Below are positions 35,651 through 43,173 of a stretch of DNA of 64,000 nt, piece by piece. The notes under the pieces are model-generated. The model saw only the letters and a list, made by a program, of their open reading frames with translations. It did no database searches and was not told the DNA's origin. The stretch's first letter is position 1; every line of letters begins with the position of its first letter. Source of the DNA: Pseudomonas farsensis. GTDB taxonomy: Bacteria > Pseudomonadota > Gammaproteobacteria > Pseudomonadales > Pseudomonadaceae. The stretch spans positions 23,501 to 87,500 of the forward strand of contig NZ_JABWRF020000003.1 of the NCBI RefSeq assembly GCF_014268805.2, read 5' to 3'. The position numbers and the translations under genes are program-made.

Positions 35651-36241
35651 TCAGCGCAGGTTGCCGAACACCTGCTGCAGGTGTTGCTGGTAAGCGGCCA
35701 AGGCCGCAGGCACATCCGGGCGCTTCATCACATCCACCGCCAGGAAGGTCGGCAGGCCGCCCATGCCCAGGAACTGGTTGGCCTTGTGGAACGGGAAGTA
35801 CACCGCATCCACACCTTTACCCTCGAAGAAGTCAGCCGGGTCGTCGAAGGCCTGCTGCGGCGCGTTCCAGGTCAGCGACAGCATGTACTGCTTGCCCTGC
35901 ACCAGGCCGCCGCTGCCGTACTTCTGCGAAGCGTCCGAGCGGGTCCGGCCGTCGCTTGCATAGAGGCTGCCGTGGCCTTCGGTGAACACTTCATCGATGT
36001 ACTTTTTTACCGTCCACGGCGCGCCCATCCACCAGCCCGGCATCTGGTAGATGATCACATCGGCCCAGAGAAATTTCTGCACCTCGGCTTTGACGTCGTA
36101 GCCGCCGTCGATGAAGGTTTGCTGAACGTCGTACCCGGCGCTGTCCAGGTAGGCCAGGGCGGCATCGTGCAGGGTCTGGTTCAAAAGGCCGTCGGAGTGG
36201 GCAAAGCGTTTGCCGCCATTGAGCAACAGGATGTTTTTCAT
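35651..36241 (-). CDS. mdaB: NADPH:quinone oxidoreductase MdaB
   Basis: 196-aa flavodoxin-fold FAD enzyme performing two-electron reduction of quinones, protecting against redox cycling. It starts MKNILLLNGGKRFAHSDGLLN. The family segment VIIYQMPGWWMGAPWTVKKYID is intact. A weak AGAG ribosome binding site precedes ATG 36241. Divergent from the ygiN-like gene, reproducing the E. coli mdaB-ygiN partnership in a different orientation. Confidence 0.92.
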   Translation of the reverse strand: MKNILLLNGGKRFAHSDGLLNQTLHDAALAYLDSAGYDVQQTFIDGGYDVKAEVQKFLWADVIIYQMPGWWMGAPWTVKKYIDEVFTEGHGSLYASDGRTRSDASQKYGSGGLVQGKQYMLSLTWNAPQQAFDDPADFFEGKGVDAVYFPFHKANQFLGMGGLPTFLAVDVMKRPDVPAALAAYQQHLQQVFGNLR

Positions 36242-36395
36242 GAGGGTGACTCTGAAGTGGGATTGCCGGCAGGTTAGGCACTCGCGAGGCCCGGAAAAAG
36301 CCGCCCCGGAGCAAAATACATTTGCCTTGATTTCACGAATCCCCAAGCCATTGTTGCTTTAGACTTTGCCCACCTTCTTCTTCAAGGACTCCGCC

Positions 36396-36710
36396 ATGAG
36401 CCAACAGCACGCCTTTATTCTGAAAGCCAAGACCCGCCCGGAAATGTCCGAGGCCTTCGAACAGTTGCTGCGCCCCTTCGTCGAGCCAAGCCGCCAGGAG
36501 CCGGGCTGCATCGAATACCACATGCTGCGCGACAAACAGGACCCAAGCCTGTTCCTGTTCTTCGAAGTGTGGGCCGACAAGGCCGCGCTGGATGTGCACT
36601 CGGCCCTGCCGCACATGCAGGCGTTCTTCGAAACCCGCATGGACTACCTTGAGCACGACCTCGACGTGCAGATGATCGAGATGCTCAGCCCATCGAGCGC
36701 TAGCCGCTGA
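36396..36710 (+). CDS. YgiN-like antibiotic-biosynthesis-type (quinol) monooxygenase
   Basis: 104-aa ABM ferredoxin-like fold: residues AFILKAKTRPEM, EPGCIEYHMLRDKQDP, FFEVWADKAALDVH, PHMQAF. In E. coli YgiN oxidises menadiol and forms a quinone redox cycle with MdaB. The divergent mdaB here supports that role. AAGGA precedes ATG 36396. The 3' end overlaps the convergent TauE-type gene by 11 nt. Confidence 0.85.
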   Translation: MSQQHAFILKAKTRPEMSEAFEQLLRPFVEPSRQEPGCIEYHMLRDKQDPSLFLFFEVWADKAALDVHSALPHMQAFFETRMDYLEHDLDVQMIEMLSPSSASR

Positions 36711-37464
36711 TCAGCAAGTGCGCGCCAAGCAGCGCCAGGCCGATGAAGAACCAGCGCTTGAACAGCGCTGCGCTGATGCGGCCGCGCAGCCACTGGCCCG
36801 CGAACATGCCCAGCAGCGCTGGGGCCAGCATCAGCAATGAGGCCCCCAGCGCCTCGCCGCCCAGGGCATCCTGCCCGGCAAGCCCGATGGCCAGCGCCAG
36901 GGTCGAGACTGTGAACGACAGGCCCAGGGCCTGGACCATTTCATCACGGCTCAGGCCCAGCCCCTGCAAATAAGGCACCGCCGGCATGACGAACACGCCG
37001 GTGGCCGCCGTGACCACGCCAGTCACCAGCCCGCACAACGGGCCCAGCCATTTCTCCCGCTGCGGCGCAACATGCAGCCCCGGCCCGGCCAGCCCATACA
37101 GCGCATAGACCAGCAACGCGCCACCCAACGCGTGCGCCGCCCACGGCCCGCTGTCGATGCCCAGCCACACGCTGCCCAGCAAGGTGCCGACGAAAATCAT
37201 CAGCAGCATGCCGCCCAGGCGCCGGATCAGCGCCAGCAGATGCCCGCCTGCCGCCAGCTGCCACAGGTTGGTCAGGGTCGACGGCACAATCAGCAGCGCC
37301 GCGGCCTGCGCGGGCGGCATCGCCAGGCCCAGCAGGCCCATGGCGATGGTCGGCAGGCCGAGGCCGATTACCCCTTTGACGGTACCCGCCAGCAGGAAGG
37401 TGAGCACCACCAGCAGGGTCAGGGCCAGGCCGATGTCCTGGTAGAACGCGAAGAGAGTTTGCAT
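36700..37464 (-). CDS. TauE/SafE-family (TSUP) membrane transporter
   Basis: 254-aa inner-membrane protein with about eight helices and two internal repeats (GTVKGVIGLGLPTIAMGLLG near the N-terminus; CGLVTGVVTAATGVFVMPAVP in the second half), the hallmark of TSUP sulfite/sulfonate-type exporters. Substrate unknown. ATG 37464 (MQTLFAFYQDIG) follows AGGAT; the frame is open much farther upstream but is not coding-like there. Confidence 0.88.
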   Translation of the reverse strand: MQTLFAFYQDIGLALTLLVVLTFLLAGTVKGVIGLGLPTIAMGLLGLAMPPAQAAALLIVPSTLTNLWQLAAGGHLLALIRRLGGMLLMIFVGTLLGSVWLGIDSGPWAAHALGGALLVYALYGLAGPGLHVAPQREKWLGPLCGLVTGVVTAATGVFVMPAVPYLQGLGLSRDEMVQALGLSFTVSTLALAIGLAGQDALGGEALGASLLMLAPALLGMFAGQWLRGRISAALFKRWFFIGLALLGAHLLISG

Positions 37465-37538
37465 GGGGCTATCCTGACCGAACCTTGCGCTGTGGGAAAG
37501 GTGCATTGCCCGGCAGGCGCCTGGCCGCGCACGGCCTG

Positions 37539-37946
37539 CTAATGCGCCGCTGCCAGTTCGCGCAGCGCGGCCGAGGCCAGGAAGCCGGAGCGTGACGCAT
37601 AGCGATGGTCGCGCTTCACCTTCTCGTCGATACGCTGCAACAGGTTCTCGGGCAACGTGGCGTTGAACCGCACGGCCTTGCCCAGGTACGGGGTGACATC
37701 GAAGTCCACCACCGCCCAAACGCCTCCGGCGTAGTCAGGGTTGACGATATGTACGTCTACCTCCGCCGGCTGCGGAAGTTCCTCGCCATCGGCGACCAGA
37801 CCTTCAAAATGCAGGGCCAGGGCTTCTTGCACGTTCTCCAGCGCCAGGGCAACGGTGGCACCGGCTGAAAAGCAACCGGGCACATCGGGCACAGTAACGC
37901 CGTAATCTGAATCTGCGTCCTTGTGCAGCACTACTGGAAATTTCAT
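37539..37946 (-). CDS. hicB: HicB-family antitoxin
   Basis: 135 aa. The N-terminal degenerate RNase-H-like HicB domain (DADSDYGVTVPDVPGCFSAG) leads to a C-terminal ribbon-helix-helix (VRFNATLPENLLQRIDEKVK). It should bind and neutralise HicA and repress the hicAB promoter through the C-terminal DNA-binding part. GGAGAC precedes ATG 37946. It starts 56 nt after the hicA stop codon, in the toxin-first order usual for this family. Confidence 0.93.
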   Translation of the reverse strand: MKFPVVLHKDADSDYGVTVPDVPGCFSAGATVALALENVQEALALHFEGLVADGEELPQPAEVDVHIVNPDYAGGVWAVVDFDVTPYLGKAVRFNATLPENLLQRIDEKVKRDHRYASRSGFLASAALRELAAAH

Positions 37947-38002
37947 AGCTTGTCTCCATTGATGTTCGGGGCCGCAGGGCGAGCACGCCAGCATGATCGC
38001 CA

Positions 38003-38185
38003 TCATTTCAGTCCCGCCTGTTTCAGGATGCTGTGCACTGTGCCCCGGGGCAAACCGTGCCTGGGGTGTGGCACCGTCACGCGCCCAGGCTTGCATGGGT
38101 GCCTGAACTGATGATGACTTCCTTTGACTTCCACCTCGTACCAGCCGTCAGCCTCGATCAGCTGAATCACTTCCCTGCTGCGCAT
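38003..38185 (-). CDS. hicA: HicA-family mRNA interferase toxin
   Basis: 60 aa, a dsRBD-like small toxin that cleaves mRNA/tmRNA when free. MRSREVIQLIEADGWYEVE and KGSHHQFRHP contain the catalytic-type His24. The tail VTVPHPRHGLPRGTVHSILKQAGLK is canonical. AAGGA precedes ATG 38185. The palindromic operator at 38205-38223 lies directly upstream. Confidence 0.95.
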   Translation of the reverse strand: MRSREVIQLIEADGWYEVEVKGSHHQFRHPCKPGRVTVPHPRHGLPRGTVHSILKQAGLK

Positions 38186-38204
38186 GTTGGATTCCTTGGC
38201 AGTC

Positions 38205-38223
38205 GATGTGTAGAGTACACATC
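38205..38223. promoter_or_regulatory. Palindromic hicAB operator
   Basis: GATGTGTA-GAG-TACACATC, a perfect 8-bp inverted repeat 19 nt before the hicA start. It is the expected target for the ribbon-helix-helix of HicB. Confidence 0.75.
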
Positions 38224-38409
38224 AAAGTAAAATTAACCAGTGCCAATACACACCACACACACTTGGTGCGACAAGCGGACTAAGCCGGCATTGCTGAAGG
38301 CAAGGTCAGACTCCGCAGCAGGAAAGATCTCCCTCCCCGCGATGGGCCTTGCCCTCCCCCTGCGCTTTCCCCACAATCCGCCCACGCCGCACACGACAGG
38401 GAGTTTCTC

Positions 38410-39015
38410 GTGCCATCGATCTACCAGCTCAAACCCCGCTTCCAGGCGCTGCTGCGCCCCTCCGTGCAGCGCCTCTACGACCGCGGCGTCACCGCCAACC
38501 AGGTCACGGTCAGTGCCGCCGTGGTTTCCGTCGCCCTCGGCCTGCTGCTGGCCTGGCTGCCGCATGTCGCCTGGCTGTTCATCCTCATTCCGGTGTGGAT
38601 GCTGCTGCGCATGGCGCTCAATGCCGTGGACGGCATGCTGGCCCGTGAATTCGGCCAGCAATCCAGACTCGGCGCCTACCTAAACGAACTCTGCGACGTG
38701 ATCGCCGACGCCGCCCTGTACCTGCCTTTCGCGCTGCTGGCCGGCGTCTCGCCGGTGCTGGTGGTGCTAGTGGTGCTGTTCTCGGTGGTCAGTGAATACG
38801 CAGGCGTCATGGGCCCACTGGCCGGTGCCTCGCGCCGCTACGACGGGCCAATGGGCAAGAGCGACCGCGCCTTCGCCTTCGGCGTGCTCGGTACCGGCGT
38901 CGCGCTGGGGCTGCTCAACGCCACCTGGATCAACGGCCTGCTGCTGGTCATCCTGCTGCTCTCGCTCTATACCCTCTACAACCGCGTGCGCCAGGGCCTG
39001 GCCGAAACCCGCTGA
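38410..39015 (+). CDS. CDP-alcohol phosphatidyltransferase family membrane protein (YnbA-like)
   Basis: 201 aa with about six helices. The catalytic signature appears as NAVDGMLAREFGQQSRLGAY followed by LNELCDVIAD. Relative to the D-x2-DG-x2-AR-x8-G-x3-D-x3-D consensus, the first and third aspartates are asparagine. This agrees with my recollection of E. coli YnbA, so it is probably a subfamily trait. It should transfer a phosphatidyl group from CDP-diacylglycerol to an unknown alcohol. Start GTG 38410 with GGGAG 8 nt upstream. First gene of the six-gene operon; 30 nt before the next. Confidence 0.87.
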   Translation: MPSIYQLKPRFQALLRPSVQRLYDRGVTANQVTVSAAVVSVALGLLLAWLPHVAWLFILIPVWMLLRMALNAVDGMLAREFGQQSRLGAYLNELCDVIADAALYLPFALLAGVSPVLVVLVVLFSVVSEYAGVMGPLAGASRRYDGPMGKSDRAFAFGVLGTGVALGLLNATWINGLLLVILLLSLYTLYNRVRQGLAETR

Positions 39016-39045
39016 ACTGCTTTTCGCCGAAAAAGGATATTCGCC

Positions 39046-40800
39046 ATGCGCCAAGCGCAATCGCTGCACTTCAGTACCCACGACGGCGTCGAGCTGCACT
39101 ACCGTCACTGGCCCGCTACCCGCAACGAGCACCAGCCGCGCCGGGCGGTGGTGATGTTCCACCGCGGCCACGAGCACGGTGGGCGCCTGGCGCATCTTGC
39201 CGATGAGCTGAACATGCCGGGCTACGACTTCTTCGCCTGGGACGCCCGTGGCCATGGCGAATCGCCGGGCGCGCGCGGCGACAGCCCAAGCTTTGGCACC
39301 AGTGTGCGCGACGTGCAGACCTTCATCGAACACCTGCAGGCCCGTCACGGTATCGCCGAAGCCGACATGGTGGTGCTGGCGCAGAGCGTCGGCGCGGTGC
39401 TGATCGCCACCTGGGCCCACGACTACGCGCCCAAGGTGCGCTGCCTGGTGCTGGCCTCGCCGGCCTTCAAGGTCAAGCTCTACGTGCCGTTCGCCCGGCC
39501 TGGCCTGAAACTGCTCAAGGCGCTGCGCGGCAACTTCTTCGTCAACAGCTACGTAAAACCGCGCCTGCTGACCCACGACCCCGAGCGGGTGATGTCGTAC
39601 CAGGCCGACCCGCTGATCAGCCGGCCGATCTCGGTGACCATGCTGCTGGGCCTGTACGATGCCGCCGACCGCGTGGTGGCCGATGCCCAGGCCATTCAGG
39701 TGCCCACGCAACTGTTGGTGTCCGGCGCCGACTTTGTGGTCGAGCGCGGCCCTCAGCAACGCTTCTTCGACCGCCTGGGCAGTGCCCGCAAAGAAATGCA
39801 TGTTCTGCCGGGGTTCTTCCACGACACCCTCGGCGAACGTGACCGTGGTCATGCCCTGGCGCGCATCACCCGCTTCGTCGAACACTGCTTTGACGCGCCA
39901 CTGCCGGCACCGTCGCTGCTCGATGCCGACAAAGCCGGCGCCAGCTGCGCCGAAGCCGAAGCACTCGCCGCCCCCCTGCCGCGCAACTCGCTGCGTGACC
40001 TGTACTGGCGCGCCACCCGCGCCAGCCTGCACCTGGGCAAGGGCTTGTCGGCCGGGGTGAAACTGGGCTTCGACACCGGTTTCGACTCCGGCTCCACCCT
40101 CGATTACGTCTACCGTAACACCCCCACCGGCAAAGGCCGCCTGGGCGAGCGCATCGACCGCAACTACCTCGACGCCATCGGCTGGCGCGGCATTCGCCAG
40201 CGCAAGCTGAACGTCGAGGAACTGCTGCGCCAAGCCATCGCCAGCCTGCGCGAGCAACAGCGCCCGGTGCATATCGTCGACATCGCTGCCGGCCACGGCC
40301 GCTACATCCTCGAAGCGCTGCAAGGCCTGGAGCAACTGCCCGATTCGATCCTGCTGCGCGACTACAGCGAACTCAACGTGCAGCAAGGCCAGGCGCTGAT
40401 CAGCGCCAAAGGCCTGGGCGACATAGCGCGCTTTGTCCAGGGCGATGCCTTCGACCGCCAGAGCCTGGCCAGCCTCGACCCGCGCCCAACCCTGGCGGTG
40501 GTGTCCGGGCTGTATGAGCTGTTCGCCAGCAACACCTTGGTCGGCAACTCGCTGGCCGGCCTTGCCGATGCCGTCGAAGACGGCGGTTACCTGGTGTACA
40601 CCGGCCAGCCTTGGCACCCGCAACTGGAGATGATTGCCCGCGCGCTCACCAGCCACCGCGGTGGCGAGGCGTGGGTCATGCGCCGCCGCAGCCAGGCCGA
40701 AATGGACCAACTGGTCGAAGCGGCGGGCTTTCGCAAAATCGCCCAGCGTATCGATGAATGGGGCATCTTCAGCGTCAGCCTGGCCCAGCGGGTGCGTTGA
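39046..40800 (+). CDS. Fused alpha/beta hydrolase - class I SAM methyltransferase (YnbC-like)
   Basis: 584 aa. The N-terminal serine hydrolase (about 1-285) has an HRGHEHGGR oxyanion region, a nucleophile elbow LAQSVGA (Ala replaces the first Gly of GxSxG), an SGADFVV segment and a probable catalytic histidine in GFFHDTLGE. The C-terminal methyltransferase (about 320-584) has the SAM motif VHIVDIAAGHGRYILEAL. The same fusion is YnbC in E. coli. A lysophospholipase/acyl-hydrolase with coupled methylation of a lipid head group is a guess. AAAGGA precedes ATG 39046. The stop codon overlaps the next start (TGATG). Confidence 0.87.
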   Translation: MRQAQSLHFSTHDGVELHYRHWPATRNEHQPRRAVVMFHRGHEHGGRLAHLADELNMPGYDFFAWDARGHGESPGARGDSPSFGTSVRDVQTFIEHLQARHGIAEADMVVLAQSVGAVLIATWAHDYAPKVRCLVLASPAFKVKLYVPFARPGLKLLKALRGNFFVNSYVKPRLLTHDPERVMSYQADPLISRPISVTMLLGLYDAADRVVADAQAIQVPTQLLVSGADFVVERGPQQRFFDRLGSARKEMHVLPGFFHDTLGERDRGHALARITRFVEHCFDAPLPAPSLLDADKAGASCAEAEALAAPLPRNSLRDLYWRATRASLHLGKGLSAGVKLGFDTGFDSGSTLDYVYRNTPTGKGRLGERIDRNYLDAIGWRGIRQRKLNVEELLRQAIASLREQQRPVHIVDIAAGHGRYILEALQGLEQLPDSILLRDYSELNVQQGQALISAKGLGDIARFVQGDAFDRQSLASLDPRPTLAVVSGLYELFASNTLVGNSLAGLADAVEDGGYLVYTGQPWHPQLEMIARALTSHRGGEAWVMRRRSQAEMDQLVEAAGFRKIAQRIDEWGIFSVSLAQRVR

Positions 40801-42122
40801 TGGCCCGTGAAGCGGGGCTGATCCGCCGCGGCGTTTTCTGGCTGTTGCTGCTCGGGCCGTTGTTTTTTCTCAGCTACGGCCTGAGCAACAGCTACACCGC
40901 AGGGCGCGACGATGTCGGCAGCCTGGTGTTCGCCTGGGAGCGGCACATGCCGCTGTGGCCGTGGACGATCATCCCGTACTGGTCGATCGACCTGCTGTAC
41001 GGCCTTTCATTCCTGCTGCCGCTGAGCCGCCGGGAAATGGACCGCCACGCCCTGGCCCTGCTCAGCGCGCAACTGATCAGCGTCAGTTGCTTCCTGCTGT
41101 GGCCCCTGCGTTTTACCTTCGAGCGCCCGGAACTCGCAGGCCTGTTCGGCTGGTTGTTCGACGTGCTGATGGGCTTCGACAAACCCTACAACCAGGCGCC
41201 GTCACTGCATATCGCGCTGCTGGTGATCATCTGGGCGATGTTTGCGCGTCACACCCAGCGCCCGCTGTGGCGCTGGCTGGTGCATGGCTGGATGGCGCTG
41301 ATCGGGGTCTCGGTACTGACCACCTGGCAACACCACTTCATCGACCTGCCCACCGGGGCGCTGGCGGGGTTGCTGTGCCTGTGGCTATGGCCGGCACAAG
41401 GGCCGCTGCCCTGGCAACAGGCGCGCCTGGCGCGCGACCCCAAGCGCTGGCGCCTGGCGCTGCGTTACGGGCTGGGCGCGCTGCTGCTGGCAGTGTGTGC
41501 GCGCACGTTCGGGCCTGCGCTCTGGTGGCTGCTGTGGCCGGCGTTGGCGCTGCTGATGGTGGCGCTCAATTACGCGGTGTTTGGCGCGGCTGGTTTTCAG
41601 AAAACCCCGGATGGGCGCTTGTCGCTCGCTGCGCGCTGCTTGCTGGCGCCGTACCTGCTGGGGGCGTGGGTCAACTCACGGCTGTGGACCCGGCGCCACC
41701 CACAGGCCGACGAGGTGTGCGACGGGGTTTATCTGGGGCGGGTGCCTGGCAAGGCTGATGCGTCGGGGTTCGCTGGGCTTGTGGATTTGAGTGCGGAGCT
41801 GGGCTGTAGCGCCGCCACCGCGGGGTTCGAGGCGGCGCAGCGCTATGTGTGCCTGCCATCGCTGGACCTGATCGCCCCGGACAAAAACACCTTGGAGCAA
41901 GCCGCGCAAGCCATAGAGCGCTTGCGCCAGCACGGCCCGGTATTGGTCTGCTGCGCGCTGGGCTATTCGCGCAGTGCCAGCGCCGTTGCCGCCTGGCTGC
42001 TCGCCAGTGGGCGCTGCGCGACCTGCGCCGATGCCGAGGCGCTGATCCGCCAGGCACGCCCGGGCGTAGTCCTGCATCCAGCCCATCAGCAGGTGCTGCA
42101 ACGCCTGGAAGCCCGGCCATGA
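40800..42122 (+). CDS. Fused PAP2-type membrane phosphatase - dual-specificity phosphatase (YnbD-like)
   Basis: 440 aa. The N-terminal multi-helix PAP2 part has NQAPSLHIALL and WQHHFIDLPTG (PAP2 motifs 2 and 3). After further helices, a soluble C-terminal dual-specificity-phosphatase domain carries the Cys-x5-Arg loop CALGYSR and a YLGRVPG strand. The His normally before the catalytic Cys is Cys (VCCALGYSR). Likely dephosphorylates lipid phosphates on the periplasmic side and a phosphorylated intermediate in the cytosol. Translationally coupled to both neighbours (TGATG before, ATGA after). Confidence 0.86.
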   Translation: MAREAGLIRRGVFWLLLLGPLFFLSYGLSNSYTAGRDDVGSLVFAWERHMPLWPWTIIPYWSIDLLYGLSFLLPLSRREMDRHALALLSAQLISVSCFLLWPLRFTFERPELAGLFGWLFDVLMGFDKPYNQAPSLHIALLVIIWAMFARHTQRPLWRWLVHGWMALIGVSVLTTWQHHFIDLPTGALAGLLCLWLWPAQGPLPWQQARLARDPKRWRLALRYGLGALLLAVCARTFGPALWWLLWPALALLMVALNYAVFGAAGFQKTPDGRLSLAARCLLAPYLLGAWVNSRLWTRRHPQADEVCDGVYLGRVPGKADASGFAGLVDLSAELGCSAATAGFEAAQRYVCLPSLDLIAPDKNTLEQAAQAIERLRQHGPVLVCCALGYSRSASAVAAWLLASGRCATCADAEALIRQARPGVVLHPAHQQVLQRLEARP

Positions 42123-42538
42123 ACCTGTTTGTTACCGCCAGCCTGCTGGCCCGTGGCCGCCAGCTGGAGCGCCTGTCAGACGGCATCACCCTGCTGGCGT
42201 TGGCGCTGAGCCTGGCGCCGCTGCTGGGCCTTGCGCTACCCATGCTGCCAAAAGTGCTCTGTGCAGGCCTGGTGCTGCTGGGCCTTGCCCATAAGTACTG
42301 GGCCGTGCGCGTGGCGCTGGATGCCGAGTTGTTCACGCGCATGGCTGCAAGCGGCGACCTGCCTGCCGACACCCAAGCCCTGGACCGCGCCCTGCATGCG
42401 CTGCGGCTCAAGGCCCAAGCCTGCGACAGCCGCGACTGGCCTGCCCGCAGCCAAGGCGCACTGTCGCTGCTCAACCGCCAGGCCGTGTGCCTGGCTTTGC
42501 AGCTACTGTTGATTCTCACCCTCCCCTTCACCGGATAA
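42119..42538 (+). CDS. Uncharacterised 139-aa membrane protein in the lipid operon
   Basis: Not recognised. It has hydrophobic segments at about 22-42 and 45-60 and a third at the C-terminus (VCLALQLLLILTLP). Between them is an amphipathic cytoplasmic-type stretch (VALDAELFTRMAASGDLPADTQALDRALHALRLK). ATG overlaps the upstream stop codon as ATGA and it ends 10 nt before the acyltransferase, so it is certainly part of the operon. It may be an accessory or scaffold for the lipid enzymes; absent from E. coli ynbABCD as I recall it. Confidence 0.75.
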   Translation: MNLFVTASLLARGRQLERLSDGITLLALALSLAPLLGLALPMLPKVLCAGLVLLGLAHKYWAVRVALDAELFTRMAASGDLPADTQALDRALHALRLKAQACDSRDWPARSQGALSLLNRQAVCLALQLLLILTLPFTG

Positions 42539-42548
42539 GACCGATGCC

Positions 42549-43172
42549 ATGCTTGCCAGCCTGACCGCCTTCGCCATTACCTCCGCCGCTCGCCTGATCA
42601 CCGGCGCCCGCGCCTTGTGGCTGGGCTGCACGCCGCAACCGGTACAGCGCCTGTACTTCGCCAACCACAGCAGCCACGGCGACTTCGTGCTGCTGTGGGC
42701 GGCGTTGCCCGAGACGCTACGCCGCCACACCCGGCCGGTGGCCGGTGCCGACTACTGGTGCAAACCGGGCCTGCGCGAGTTCATCATCCGCCGGGTGTTC
42801 AACGCCGTGCTGATCGACCGCCAGCGCCCGTCCGCCGAAGGCAACCCGCTGCAGCCGGTGCTCGATGCCTTCGCCCAGGGCGACTCGCTGATCTTCTTCC
42901 CGGAAGGCACGCGCAACCTGGGCGATGAGCAGTTGCTGGCGTTCAAGAGCGGGCTGTACCACCTGGCCGCCGCCAACCCGCAAGTCGAGCTGGTGCCGGT
43001 GTGGATCGCCAACCTCAACCGGGTCATGCCCAAGGGCCGCGCCCTGCCCTTGCCGCTGCTGTGCACCTTGAGCTTTGGTGAGCCGCTGCACCTGCAGGAC
43101 GATGAAAGCAAGCAAGCGTTTCTCGAGCGGGCCCGCCAGGCCCTGCTGAACCTGGCCCCGAAGGAAGCCTGA
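42549..43172 (+). CDS. PlsC-like 1-acylglycerol-3-phosphate acyltransferase family protein
   Basis: 207 aa. Acyltransferase motif I NHSSHGDFV (H-x4-D), a second motif around RQRPSAEGN, motif III FFPEGTR and a proline-rich VPVWIANLNRVMPKG are present. There is one N-terminal hydrophobic helix. Expected to acylate a lysophospholipid or related alcohol. The ribosome binding site is weak, consistent with coupling to the upstream gene. Its stop codon is one nucleotide before the CdsA-like start. Confidence 0.88.
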   Translation: MLASLTAFAITSAARLITGARALWLGCTPQPVQRLYFANHSSHGDFVLLWAALPETLRRHTRPVAGADYWCKPGLREFIIRRVFNAVLIDRQRPSAEGNPLQPVLDAFAQGDSLIFFPEGTRNLGDEQLLAFKSGLYHLAAANPQVELVPVWIANLNRVMPKGRALPLPLLCTLSFGEPLHLQDDESKQAFLERARQALLNLAPKEA

Positions 43173-43173
43173 A

